From: Prostheceraeus crozeri
Taxonomy: Eukaryota; Platyhelminthes; Polycladida; Euryleptidae
DNA: 64,000 bases
Assembly: GCA_907163375.1 (NCBI GenBank)
Contig: CAJQUW010007876.1
Coordinates: forward strand, 124,001-188,000
Reading direction: 5' to 3'
Position numbers and translations under genes: made by a program. A model generated the notes under the pieces. It was not told where the DNA came from, ran no database searches, and saw only the letters and a program-made list of their open reading frames with translations. Positions 1-10,759 of this stretch are shown here, piece by piece; within the stretch, counting starts at the first letter, position 1, and each line of letters begins with the position of its first letter.

Positions 1-882
1 GCTGCTGAGCTGCTAAATAGTTGCTCATGCAAGACAAAAAGATCAGACTGATTAAAAAAACTGTTTACCCATGGGGCTTACATCTTTCTCAGCGTAAAAC
101 AGGATGAATAACACCACATGGTGTACAATAATCATTTTCTCGAACTTGCATGGCAAAAAGTATGGAATAATGATGATAGACAGCTCTTCAGTAAATTATC
201 AGGCGCCGGAATTCAATATCGTTCAACTATGAAATGACCTAACTTATATAATAATCGTTGATATCAAATTAAGTGAGACATCATAATACGTCAAATGCTG
301 TGGTAATTAGATTCAAGATATGATACACGCAATAATTGGCGATTAATAAAACTCAATGAAGCATTTCTAAACAATAATGAGAGAACACTTTGATTAATTT
401 TGTTGAATAGTCAAACAATTTGTCCATGAATAACAGACAGGCGCTCTTTGAAGCATGAAGATACTCAATTTCTTTGAATTCCTTGTATGACTTCACAAAT
501 TCAGGTGATATCAATCTGCAAGTTTGTCAGCATATAGCACCAAAGTGAAGTTAAGGACAGGTCATTATGGAAATTTTGGAATTCTGAATGCATCGGTGAA
601 TGCACCACTAATCAGTATCATGATCAGAGAGTGAAAATGCAAACTATACTCATTGATATAATTAATGAAACAAACTGTCATTGGCTTGAATTGAAGTTTG
701 TTTCATTTTTTCTCAGGTATGATGCAATATCTCGCTTTCTATGTATTGCCATTCAACACATTACAGAATGGAGAAAGATCTATGGTGGTCAAATTTCAAA
801 TTTTGACATCGATACAACTGTCACAATTGCTTTTACAAATTGAACATAAACATGAACTGAAATCCAGCTTTTGTAAAATAAA
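1..882. other. Unassigned AT-rich sequence
   Basis: I see no gene, structured repeat or recognisable transposon here on either strand. The short open frames around 631-925 have no family signature and look like chance. Confidence 0.5.
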
Positions 883-1645
883 ATGGCACACGATCAGTTT
901 ATCAGAGGTATGGCTATTGGAATGATTCGTTGTGGTAGAAGTTGTGCGAGTTTTGCCGAACAGCTGCAATTATCGAGAGTCGTTGTTTGGAGGTGGTTGT
1001 GTCGATGGAAAGCAGAAGGGGATGTTAGAAAGAAGAAGGGATCTGGTCGACCAAGAAAGTCTGCAGGAAGGACAGACGCACGTCTAGTTTTAGCTGCAAA
1101 GAGGAATCGATTTGTGTCAGTCCCAAAGCTAGTCGTACACTAGAAGTGCCTCAAATATAGACTGTAGCGTTCGAACGGCTTACCGAAGATTGCGAGAAGC
1201 TGGAATTCAATCGCGACGACCAGCTTTCCTAATTCCATTGAGTTTTGAGCAGCGCAGAAGACGAGTTGCTTGGTGTGATGCCCATCGCTCATGAAATGGC
1301 CATCACTGGCAGAAAGTCTTGTGGACCGATGAATCGAGATTCACTCTGGATTTCAATGACGGTTGTGTCAGAGTACATCGTCTTCCAGGAGAACGCTTTG
1401 TCCCATACTGTATTAAAGAACACGACAGATGTGGTGGTGGAAGTGTTATGCTGTGAGGTGGCATTTGGCATGGCGGACGAACGACAGCAGTCATCATCAA
1501 AGGCACGTTGACTGGAGAGAGGTATCTCAATGAAATTGTGCTTACTGTTGTTGCCCCAGTGGTCAGGGTGGAGGATCTCGTCTTCCAAGACGACAACGCA
1601 AGACCACATCGCTCCTCGGCTGTCATTGCCACTGTTAGGAGATTA
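883..1645 (+). pseudogene. Tc1/mariner-type transposase fossil
   Basis: This is a decayed Tc1-family transposase, the enzyme that cuts and pastes the transposon at TA sites. The first part (883-1143) shows the N-terminal helix-turn-helix region (SFAEQLQLSRVVVWRWL) followed by the GRPRK hook that lies between the two DNA-binding domains. From about 1172 the reading moves to another frame and gives RTAYRRLREAGIQSRRP, WTDESRF with the first catalytic Asp near 1328, and FQDDNARPHRS with the second near 1592. Stops interrupt it at 1141-1143, 1292-1294 and 1454-1456. The third catalytic acidic residue is not seen: recognisable sequence ends near 1645, so the C-terminus is lost. No terminal inverted repeats were found. 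The family call is firm; the gene is dead. Confidence 0.85.
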
Positions 1646-1908
1646 TAATGTCGCTGAACTTTGACTTTTCGGTTATAGAGAGAAATTGAACATCCAAATT
1701 TTCGACTATCAATAAAAGAGAGTCTATTTTCAGTAAGAGTGATATTAGCGATAAATAACATAATCGTGCAAGAGATATGCGACTGGTGACTTGAATTCCA
1801 AATAAAAAATGGCGCTTTATCAACCGATGAAATAATCGTTGAAAGCTAGGGAATCTATATGTTTAATTCTTTGGTCATCGTTGAGAAGAGGTGATTTTCA
1901 ATTATGTT
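1646..1908. other. Spacer between Tc1 and gypsy fossils
   Basis: AT-rich sequence with no recognisable feature. It may be eroded transposon tail. Confidence 0.4.
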
Positions 1909-2373
1909 TGGACCCCAGATATCTCAACAAAGCAATACTCAGAGAACATTATCAATTGCCAAAATGAAATTGCCAGCAAACAAAGTCAAGCACAGTATTC
2001 GGTGTATTAGACGCCAGCTCAGCATTTTGGCAAATACGTCTCAACAAAAAATGTGCTGACCTGACAACTTTTAATACACCGTCTGGAAGATTTAGATTTC
2101 TAAAGTTCCCATTTGGCCTCGATTCTTCAGTTGAAGTTTTCGCTTAGCACCTTCACCTTTGAACACATTCCGGGAGTTGTGACGTATACATGCATGGACG
2201 AGTTGTTTATTGGGACAAGGAATTAAAAGAACATGATGAAAAACTTGTGCAAAAGCTTGAGACTGCTAGAAGAAAAGGCATCAAAATGAAATCTTCCAAA
2301 TGCTATTTTCGGACACATGAAGTTGGCTTTATTGAGCATGTGTTTTCAGAGAATGGCATAAGACCGGACCACA

Positions 2374-3162
2374 AGAGTTAGACAGGTCGTATCTTCTTAT
2401 CTTATTCCGTTTGACTAGAAAGGAAGCATTGGAACATGTAACGTTAATGAAACGGCACAATCTGCTAAGATAATACCATAGCAATCGAACAATCAGCAGC
2501 CAGTTCAACATTAAACACGCCAAATTGTGCCGAGTTTCAGTGACTGTTATCAGCTGGATCACGCAGCAAAGAGACACAGTCGATGTCAAGCATAGAAATA
2601 AACTGTTTATCTGAAGTTCGCTAGAATGGAAATTGACTCAAGGTCGCGGCACATCCGGGGGAACTAAGTTGGGGCATGAAGCACCAATTAAAAGCTTCGA
2701 TTTACTCATGTGACTGATTCTAACCCAATGATACAGACGTTGGCAGGTGCATCTAAGTGAAAATGCGTGCGATTTATGTGCCGTTATTGTGCATTGCATG
2801 AAGCTCAATTTCCATTCTAGAGGTTTTATTGTTGTCAATTTCTATGATGTCAAGTTCTGCAGAGAAGCTTGTGAACGTTTTTTCATGCGCCTGCTAACTT
2901 TTTTAATAATGATGGAGGACCCAACATTATCGAGAAGACTTTTGCGGAATGGTCTGAATTCTTCGAATCTGAAGGAATCGTGGCGATCGGAGCATTTTGA
3001 AGGAATTCAGAGCAATCCGCAGGCGACGCACGACTGTTTTTCCTATCTCTTCAAGGTATTAAAAATTTCTTTTTGCCCACTGAGTAAGTTCCTGCACGTG
3101 CTATCGTCTTGAGTCAGTACGCATTTCTAGCAAAGTGACACGATTAAATAGTCTAATTCTGT
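2374..3162 (+). mobile_element. hAT-like non-autonomous element, copy A, nested in the gypsy fossil
   Basis: This stretch interrupts the gypsy pol fossil and matches, in inverse orientation, 47714-48223. The matching parts are 2374-2590 and 2855-3162. The ends are imperfect inverted repeats (AGAGTTAGAC on the left; GTCTAATTCT on the right). The flanks carry a partial 8-bp duplication, GGACCACA at 2366-2373 and GGACCTGA at 3163-3170 (6 of 8 identical). Eight-base target duplications suggest the hAT superfamily. No coding capacity is seen. It contains a further insertion at 2591-2845. Confidence 0.7.
2591..2845. mobile_element. 255-bp MITE inserted in copy A
   Basis: The 9-bp direct repeat GATGTCAAG at 2582-2590 and 2846-2854 flanks this block. 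The sister copy at 47.7-48.2 kb lacks the block and shows one copy of the related site, so it acts as the empty allele. Inside, the ends are inverted (ATAGAAAT on the left, ATTTCTAT on the right) and a second inverted pair lies further in (CTAGAATGGAAATTGA near 2621 and TCAATTTCCATTCTAG near 2804). A 9-bp duplication would fit a Mutator-like element, but the superfamily is not settled. Confidence 0.75.
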
Positions 3163-4063
3163 GGACCTGACAGCTTGAAAATCACTTCAATGCCCACTCT
3201 TCTGAGCCGCAAGGAGCTTGAGCACTTGCTTAATATGATAAATTGCATTGGAAAATTTCTGCTTGCCTCACCGTTTCCCGATCTACTGAAAAAAAGACAT
3301 AGAATCGCAATGGATGAATCAACACAATTGACTCACCGTCTGGTTTTGGTGCGATATTGACTAAAGATGATAAGCCAGTTGTCTTTGTGTCACGCACGCT
3401 CCTTAACTGGTTGTAAGGCTGTAAGCAGCGCTATACGCACAAATTGAAGAAAGAATGCTCGCCGTTGTATTTGGCATGGAGCATTTTCATTAATGGCCAA
3501 TCTGTGATAGTGGAAACAGACCACAAGACTCTCGGGAGTCAATCATCAAAAAATCTTTGTCGTCGGGACCTCCACGCCTTCAAAGAATGCTCTGTGCCTT
3601 GTGAAATACAACTTAGCACTCGTTTAAACAGCAGTCAAAAAAATATTTGTCCCAGACGCACTATGAAGAGCAGCACTGCCGAATCACTCTCCATCCAGCG
3701 ATGTTTGGGAGGGCCAGGTTCACATGATCGTTAACAGCTTGTCCATTACTGATAGAAAGTTGCAAGACTTTGCTTAGGCAACGGCTCAAAATAATGCCCT
3801 TACGGCACTGAAGAAGCAAATTCAAGAAAAATGGATATCCAAGAAAGATGTCACACAATGCATCAGATCTTACCATGGATTCCATGGAGAATTCAATGAA
3901 ACCAATGGATTGGTTTTTAAAAGAACTCAACATCCATTTGGAAAGAGGCGTTAATCAAATTGCATGAATGTCACTTTGGACGCAATAAATGTTTAGCCAA
4001 TGCAAGAGAGGGTATTTATTGGCCTGATATGTCGTCGCTAATGGATATGGTCGGAATGTGTGG

Positions 4064-5090
4064 CTTAGACTTAGTTCCTCCTGATCTTGCTGGAACATCG
4101 GGCGACGAGTTGTCTCCATTTCGCGCTGTCACCGGCAGCTCTTGTAGCACCTCTCCATGTTAATCGCATCGTTGTAAGGTCTTCACGAAATGTCGTTCTC
4201 CATGTCTTTACGGGTCTTCCTCTTCTTCTTGTACCGCCTTCAGGTAGATGGAAGATGTGTCTAGCAAATCGTATCCTTCTCCTTTCCATAATGTTTTTCA
4301 AAGTTTCGAGATCAAACCTCCTCATCACTTCCTCGACATTTGGTACATGGTCTCTCCATGATAAGTCTAGTATGGTACGGATACAGCGGCGGTGAAAGAC
4401 ATTTAGTCGGTTGCAAATACTTTTGCAAGTCTCGCAAGCATAAATCGCAGTGGGAACCACGATGGACATATGCAGTTCCATCGTGGTGATCTGTTGCTGA
4501 TGAGGCGCTTTGACCATAATACGACTCAATTGTTTGAACACGTCTGCAACCTTACTTAACCTGCCACGTACGTCGACTTCGGCATCACCATCATCAGCTA
4601 GCTCGCTCCCGAGATATGCAAGCTGGTTAACACATTCTATGTCATGACCGACCATAATTGGTGGATTTGGGGGATCGCTCGTCAAAATTGTCTTCGTCTT
4701 TTCACTGTTGATGCGAAAGCCTATCTTTGATGTATTTTCGAAAAATGCGTTGGTCATATCTTGTAGAGCTTGTTGATCGTAACTCATCAATCCAATGTCG
4801 TCAGCGAAATCCAAGTCACCTAACCTTCTCCAATCCCAACTTATGCCGAAGCGTTGACAATTTATCGTTTTATTCATGACGAAGTCTGAGGAATAGAAGG
4901 GGTGATAGTATAGTCTTCGACGAACACCGGTCATTATCTCAAACTTCTCCGTAAGGACATTCTTGGTCCTGTTGCAGCATTTTGAGCTTCGAAAAAGAGA
5001 CTTAAATATTTCAATATACTTATCAGGGACACATCTCACAGCGCTTATCACAGATATCAATCATTGGCCGCGCAGTTTCACGGTCACTCA
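4064..5090 (-). pseudogene. LINE (non-LTR retrotransposon) reverse transcriptase, C-terminal part
   Basis: The frame 4071-5060 on the minus strand encodes the back half of a LINE reverse transcriptase: the GVRRR equivalent of the palm, the catalytic LDFADDIGL motif, INSEKTKTIL, YLGSEL, and the long C-terminal region with FHRRCIRTILDLSWRDHVP and RRRGRPVKTWRTTF. This type is widespread in invertebrate genomes. The endonuclease and the front of the RT are missing, so the copy is 5'-truncated, as is usual for LINEs. The palm between the GVRRR equivalent and LDFADD is shorter than normal, so the enzyme is unlikely to be active. The 3' end abuts the gypsy fossil at about 4063, so the LINE probably inserted there. 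I cannot fix the clade without a tree. Confidence 0.85.
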
Positions 5091-5760
5091 TAGTTGCAAT
5101 CTTCGTATAGATGTAGGCTTATTCATCTGACATAGTATTTCATCAATTTCATCAAATGTGCATGTACAGATCTTGATGCTATTGGTCGCCTGCGAATATT
5201 GAAAAATTCCAATGTTCTATATATAGAAAAAGTTCTTTTTATATGAAAACAAAATGGACAATGGAGATATTAATTATATAAGGATGACGTGCAACTGATT
5301 ACGCAAACTTGCATTCTGTTGACTCTTAACTCGACACTATTGGCCTAAGCTTGAATCATTTGCCAATAATTTATGAATGAAATTGAAGTTAAGATCACCG
5401 ACAATTGCGTTGTAAAATGTAAACGCTACCTGAAAAATGGCACAGATCCAAAATGAAAAGTGAAAGTGGCCCGCCAATGTTCTACTAAGCAAAATTGGCC
5501 CTCTAAGAAAATAAGTTGTGCACCCTGGTAGTCACGTTGCATGCAAAAATAGGTTTTGACTATACATGTCGTAATCAATTGATTGATGGTAACTTTATAT
5601 GAAATCTGTTAAATGTTTTTATGCAACTTAGACGGAACACAAAATAAAGCATTTCATAAATAACAACCTACTATTTCTCGTTTAATCTTGCAAGACTTTG
5701 AACAGCTCTGGGTATTCAAATATGATATTATATATTAATTTTAACAGACGGAAAATAGCT
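5091..5760. other. Unassigned sequence
   Basis: AT-rich, with no gene or repeat that I can recognise. Confidence 0.4.
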
Positions 5761-5823
5761 GCGCGTCTTGGTGGATTTGAACCACCGACCTCTGGCATTC
5801 TAGGCCAACGCTCTACCAACTAA
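5761..5823 (-). pseudogene. tRNA-like relic (tRNA pseudogene or SINE head)
   Basis: On the minus strand the sequence keeps an A-box-like region (TAGTTGGTAGAGCG), an anticodon-stem-like hairpin with loop CTAGAAT (anticodon AGA by position), and a good B box with T-arm (GGTGGTTCAAATCCACC). The 5' acceptor strand does not pair with the 3' side, and there is no long variable arm, which a serine tRNA would need. It is therefore a relic or the head of a tRNA-derived SINE, not a working tRNA. Confidence 0.6.
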
Positions 5824-6638
5824 TAATATAAATAAATAATATCAAACATAATATTTCGCTTGAAATGATAATTCTAAGTTTTATTATTCCAAAACGCTTG
5901 CGATCGATGCCCTCGACCTGATTTTGTTCAGCCAAAAAGTCTGCACGTTCTGCTCTGGGGGCATTACATTGACCAACCTAGTTTATGTTTGATTTTCAGA
6001 TGCTAATGTTGAACACTGAAAAAAATTGGTGGTACTTGGAAAGTTTGAGTCATGTTTGTAGGCCTACCACTGACAACACCTTGCATGAAAGGAACTGATA
6101 AGGAGATATAGATTTTCAAATAAAATTTGAATAAAAAGTCAAAATAGCAACAGTTTGCAAGCCTAAGTTAGGGCAGAATGCTCAGAATGTTGTTGGTTAA
6201 GCATAGTATAATACTACTGTCAAATATCGTCATCAGTAGTCACTGAACTTTATAAAAATCCCTAATTCTGCTCTGCATGACAGATTTACATAGGAAAAGG
6301 TCATGAGTTTGCAAAGGAATATTTTATTTCAACAGGAAGTATTCATCTTGTCTTCTGATTAGGAATACTTCTGAAAGAACAAAATGCAAGCGCGGCAATC
6401 AAACTTACATATGAACATTTCACATATTCACAAGCAATCGCTGACGCGGAGATCGCCACATGAACGTTGGAAATTATGCTTCACATTCGGAATTTTCAGA
6501 AAGGATTGTCCAATAGATCCATTTTCCTACTAATACGGTACTGCATAATAGTCACGCAACGGCAGCCAAAACGAGCTTTTGCAGGGAGAGCGGCCGAAAA
6601 TGAGACTTTACAGAATGAGGCATACCATATGCCAACTA
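5824..6638. other. Unassigned sequence
   Basis: No supported gene or repeat. A TAGGCCTA-like palindrome occurs near 6059. Confidence 0.4.
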
Positions 6639-7193
6639 CGAATCTGCGCGTCAGTCGAGTTCAAGAAAGTTCCTCTTCTTGTCAGACACGATCAAAGAAA
6701 ACACATCCTAATTCAATGCCTGGACGCGGACTACAGTTTTAGGCAAAAATAGATTTTCCTATGTTTTCTCTTATTAAGCGAAAAGTACTCAAGCCAGAGT
6801 CATAATGTTTGACATGGAATGTCTTCAGGTCTTTTCCTATGTGTGTTATTATCATGTTTCTGATCGGCAATGTATGCGAGAATGTGGCTAAATGCAGATT
6901 GAATTTCTCAAAATGCTTGTGTTTGCCCACATTAGGAGGCTTGCCAAATCTAGGTATGCTTGGCTTCATAGACAGGGGTGCATGAACGTGATAGGAAACG
7001 ACCTGAAGACATTCCATGTCAAAAATTATGACTCTTAGCTGCTGGGCACTTTTTGCTAAACCAGAGAAAACATAGAAAGAATCATTTTTACCAACGATTG
7101 CAGTCTGTGTCCCCTTGGATTAACATGTATTTTGCTTTGATCGTGTCTGAAAAGAAGAAGAACTCACTAGAACTCGGCAGACGCGCAGATTCG
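6639..7193. repeat. Foldback element with arms of about 200 bp
   Basis: The left arm (about 6639-6835) and right arm (about 6995-7193) are inverted copies. CGAATCTGCGCGTC at 6639 matches the complement ending at 7193, GACACGATCAAAG pairs with CTTTGATCGTGTC, and GACATGGAATGTCTTCAGGT is present inverted in both arms. The spacer is about 160 bp. There is no transposase. It looks like a foldback or MITE-type DNA element; target duplications are not clear. Confidence 0.75.
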
Positions 7194-8200
7194 CAATAAG
7201 CAGAGGGTGTGCATATTCTGTAAAAGTCTCTTTTTCGGCCTCGTTCCCTGCGGAAATTCGTCCTGGCTGCCGGAATATATCATTGAAGAAATTTCTTGTT
7301 TCGCTATCTGCGAGAAAATTGTGGTTGAGTGGATGTTAATAAACAAGAGTTTGCCAATAATCAACGATGATTTTCTGTCAATGAATAGGTTGAAATGTTC
7401 ATATGTAGAACTACTCTATAACTGTACATGAAGTATTCAATAAATGCATCGACGATTGAATTGTTTATCATCTGATATATACAAAGATTAAACAATATCT
7501 ACAACAGGAGTTTGAATTCCAGCGTATAAGCCGAAAGACTTAAAGACGACATTGCAAGATGCCTCGAACATTTGGATCAATACTTTCAATAGCTTCGTTC
7601 TTTGGTTGTTAGAAAGGAATCACCTGAAAGATAAAGTCACACTTGATTATAAGGAATACATAAAATTTAACTTTGAAGAAGGTAGTGGACATAGATACTC
7701 GTAATACACATGCATTTACATTAATCATCCTATTACGCACATGTCTAGCACGTAGATCCACTTCAGATTCGGATATTGATTGGATAAACATCGTAGAGCT
7801 AGACACGTATACGCTAGGTTTTGGTTGAGATATGCAAGCAAAGCAGAGCCTCGCCGACCAGCATGGTTAACGATTCGGCGGATAGACATCTTATAGCAGG
7901 TCATCCGATATGATCTGTGAGACGAGTATTTAAAATATTTCTGCCTGAAGGATTCACACAGCTCACCACCGCTCGTGTCTCTGTAGAGTTGTCTCATACT
8001 TGAAAACATTTGGCAGGCAGTACCTTTGCACGCAAAACTCATCTAAAAGATTTTATTGAATGTGACATGCAAGAGCTATATCAAGAAGCCTGTCGACTCT
8101 TTGTAGTCGAGTCTCATTGGATGAGCTACTTCAATACATTAATTTTACAATGCTCAAGACGCCAGATTGTCCTGATACGGTCAACCCAAGGAACGGACAG
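7194..8200. other. Unassigned sequence
   Basis: No recognisable gene. Short open frames on both strands overlap one another and lack family signatures. Confidence 0.4.
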
Positions 8201-9023
8201 CAGACCTGCCAACCTTGAAACATGAAAATCCGGGACAAATTTTATTACCGTAACTACCCGCGTATAGGACGATACCATGTATAGGACGCAGTGGATATTT
8301 GACCCCAAAAGCGATGGAAGGACTGTGTGCCTGCGTATAGGACGCATCCTAATTCTAATCCTTAATTTCCATTATTTTTTATAGAAACGGTGTCATTAAG
8401 TTAAGTCATCTCCATTCAATTGCTACGATCGCAGTGTGTGCTGATTCATGACTCACTCATCCTGTCAGTCAAAAATATTGATGTATTGATAAATATTGAC
8501 AAATATTGCAAGTATGAAATGTTTATAGGAAAATTTTGATTTTTTCACAAATGCATTATTTTTATAATAATTAATGATTATGCATAATTGACGTTTACAA
8601 GTCAACAGTATGGTCTCAAGTCTCTTCAACAGAAAGATTAGTCTGAAAGCAAGATCATAAGATACATCCCACTTTGTTAACAGTATTCGTCGCAAAAACT
8701 GGAATGCAAATTTGGAAAACACTTACTACCTTTTTAAACTCAATAGAAGGAAATACATCCGGGTTACATAATGATTAATAAAAGACATCAGCGTGAAAAG
8801 ACAATGTCACTAAGAAATCCACAAACTTCATCATTATGCATGTTTCCTTAAAGGATTGCGCGCGCAGCGCAAATGTTTGAAATATGCGTTCTTAAACAAT
8901 CTAGAATTCATCTTAGGTTAATAAATTCAAAATCCGGGACAGCATTTTAACTTTTCCGGGGCATCCGGGACAGCTCCAAAATCCGGGACTGTCCCGGAAA
9001 ATCCGGGACAGTTGGCAGGTCTG
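8201..9023. mobile_element. Non-autonomous DNA transposon with CAGACCTGCCAAC ends
   Basis: The two ends are perfect inverted repeats for 13 bp (CAGACCTGCCAAC at 8201, GTTGGCAGGTCTG ending at 9023). Both are followed inward by copies of the motif AATCCGGGAC: one copy at the left and several in both orientations at the right (8930-9010). The flanks show GGACAG on the left and GGACTG on the right, 5 of 6 identical. No transposase is present. CAG-starting ends suggest hAT, but the duplication is too poor to be sure. Confidence 0.65.
8250..8345. repeat. Repeated CGTATAGGACG motif (possible Tigger/pogo end fragment)
   Basis: The motif GTATAGGACG occurs three times in the same direction within about 95 bp, inside the 8.2-9.0 kb element. 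Similar GTATAAGACGCACC repeats form the ends of some pogo/Tigger-type elements, so this may be a nested end fragment. The assignment rests on memory of the motif only. Confidence 0.35.
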
Positions 9024-10318
9024 GGACTGGCCCCGAGGGAGCGTACCGGAAACCTCATCTGCCCTACCACGCCGCCGCAGCCTTGCTGATAAAATGCACG
9101 TAATTCCTTTGATACATGTGTGCACGCCTGGGCGCGAGTCCAAAATGCAATGACTCGGCTATTTGATGGATTCGCGCGATTCCCAAATTTATATACTGAA
9201 AATAATGAGCATTCTTCAATGTAATATGAATATGATACTAATGTTCTTGAAACTTTGATCGGTCAATAACCCTGTAATTCCTACATTGAAGATCAGTTGT
9301 CTAGTGCGCGATTACTTCGGGTGGCATATCTAAAATCGTGCAGTCATGTAAACATTAGGAAGCTGATGATATGAAATATTCTGACCATAAGCTATTTATC
9401 GACTTCATTTCAAATCAGTTACAGAATTAAATCATTTACATGTACATTTACTCAGTACTAACAATACTTTTGTTTAGACTATGCAGAGGCAGGCGATTCG
9501 AACTAAATATTCATTCATAGAATAGTTCTGTCTATAGTGGCATAATTCGATCAGACTACAGAAAATTTGTAATGACTAGCATTCAGTGCCATCAGTTTTT
9601 GGCTTCAGTACAGCAATTTTTTTTAATGATGTTAAGTTAGAATGTTAGATGATTTTATGTAAATGATTAGGAGTCTGTAATTATGATCAACAAAACGCCA
9701 TTTCTGAAGCTGTAAAACTGCTTTCTGTAAAAATAGCATCGAAATAGGATGATCCTCAATCGGAGAAAGGTATTTTGACACCTGAATCAAGTAATCGCCA
9801 GTGGAGAACGCCAATCGCTGATCGGAACATTGGTTTTTCAATTTTTACACACCATCTAGTATTTTAGGTATTTGTAGATTTCAATGCTATAGCAGATGAG
9901 TCTACACAGCATGTAAGATAAAGCAAACATTAAAATTGATTGAAATGAATAGAGTCAGAGATATATTGATTGTGTCATGTGTCTTAAAATTTACGGTAAT
10001 TATATTTAACATGGTCACAAGATACATGTCAATTACATCTCTCATCAAAAACACGACCAGCATTTGAAAATACTGGCTCGCACGAGGAGCGCATTCTTAA
10101 CGAGTTCACATACACTATGGAGATGCGAATGCTGTATGAAAAAGAAGAAACAATTTTGAGCTGAAAGATTTGTAGATTCGTTCCGACGGATTCGAATATT
10201 GGTGCCCAGTCCTAGACGCGAAATTGAAGCCAGTAAATTTAGGCTGATTTTTCTCATAAGTGTGAATAGAAAGTAGGATGCCGAACTGACTCGGATAAAA
10301 CCGTCCTAGTTGTGGCTA
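9024..10318. other. Unassigned sequence
   Basis: AT-rich with no supported gene, RNA or repeat. Confidence 0.4.
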
Positions 10319-10759
10319 CCCTGTAAACCGCGGACCGACAATTATCCTACAAAATTACTGACAAAATCAACCGACGATTGTCACCTCCAATGTCCTGCGA
10401 TATCCGACGAATTTGTAGGTTCTCCATCGACATCGACATCGAAACAGATGCTTTGTATGCAAATTAACGAAACAAAAACTTTTGAATATTGATTGATTTT
10501 TTCGATTATTGATTGCTTGACTTTTGGGCAATCTGTATTATTGTCTGGTAAAAAAAACATTATTTATTTTGACATAACTTAATTAATAACCTACATTTTT
10601 GATAAAATTTAAGCATTAATTCATTGCTATTCATTTTGTCGCTTTTTGTCAGATATTGTAGGTGTTCAGTGGCAATCATCCTACAAGAACTAGCAATGAC
10701 CGACAAAATAGATTTTGTAGGATAAATGTCTGTCAATTGTCAGTCAACGGTTTACAGTG
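10319..10759 (+). mobile_element. MITE family 1, copy 1
   Basis: This is a 441-bp element with ends CCTGTAAACCG and CGGTTTACAGTG, and inner repeats GACAATTATCCTACAAAAT and its inverse near the other end. The flanks are TA on both sides, which fits a TA target as in Tc1/mariner-type elements. Two more copies lie at 24975-25406 (inverted) and 55281-55713 (same orientation). It has no coding capacity. Confidence 0.9.

Larger units (their letters stand above)
1909..4063 (+). mobile_element. Ty3/gypsy LTR retrotransposon fossil (partial pol)
   Basis: A heavily broken gypsy-type pol region in the usual order. Reverse-transcriptase palm sequence lies at about 1909-2140 (LDPRYLNKAILREHYQLP; VLDASSAFWQI; TTFNTPSGRFRFLKFPFGL). 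The RT thumb is near 2190-2370 (KCYFRTHEVGF; NGIRPD) and the connection begins near 3163 (MPTLLSRKELE). RNase H follows at about 3300-3560 (VETDHKTLGS), and the integrase zinc-binding region at about 3955-4055 (LHECHFG; REGIYWPDM). No LTRs, gag or protease are visible. It is split by a nested DNA-transposon insertion (2374-3162) and abuts a LINE at its right end. It has many breaks and is old. Confidence 0.85.

Noticed and set aside
1289-1761. Minus-strand open frames over the Tc1 fossil
   Set aside because: The plus strand carries the transposase motifs; the minus frames are shadows.
4087-4395. Plus-strand open frame over the LINE
   Set aside because: It is the shadow of the minus-strand reverse-transcriptase frame, which has clear motifs.
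5761-5823. Functional serine tRNA
   Set aside because: The acceptor stem does not pair and the long variable arm expected of tRNA-Ser is missing.
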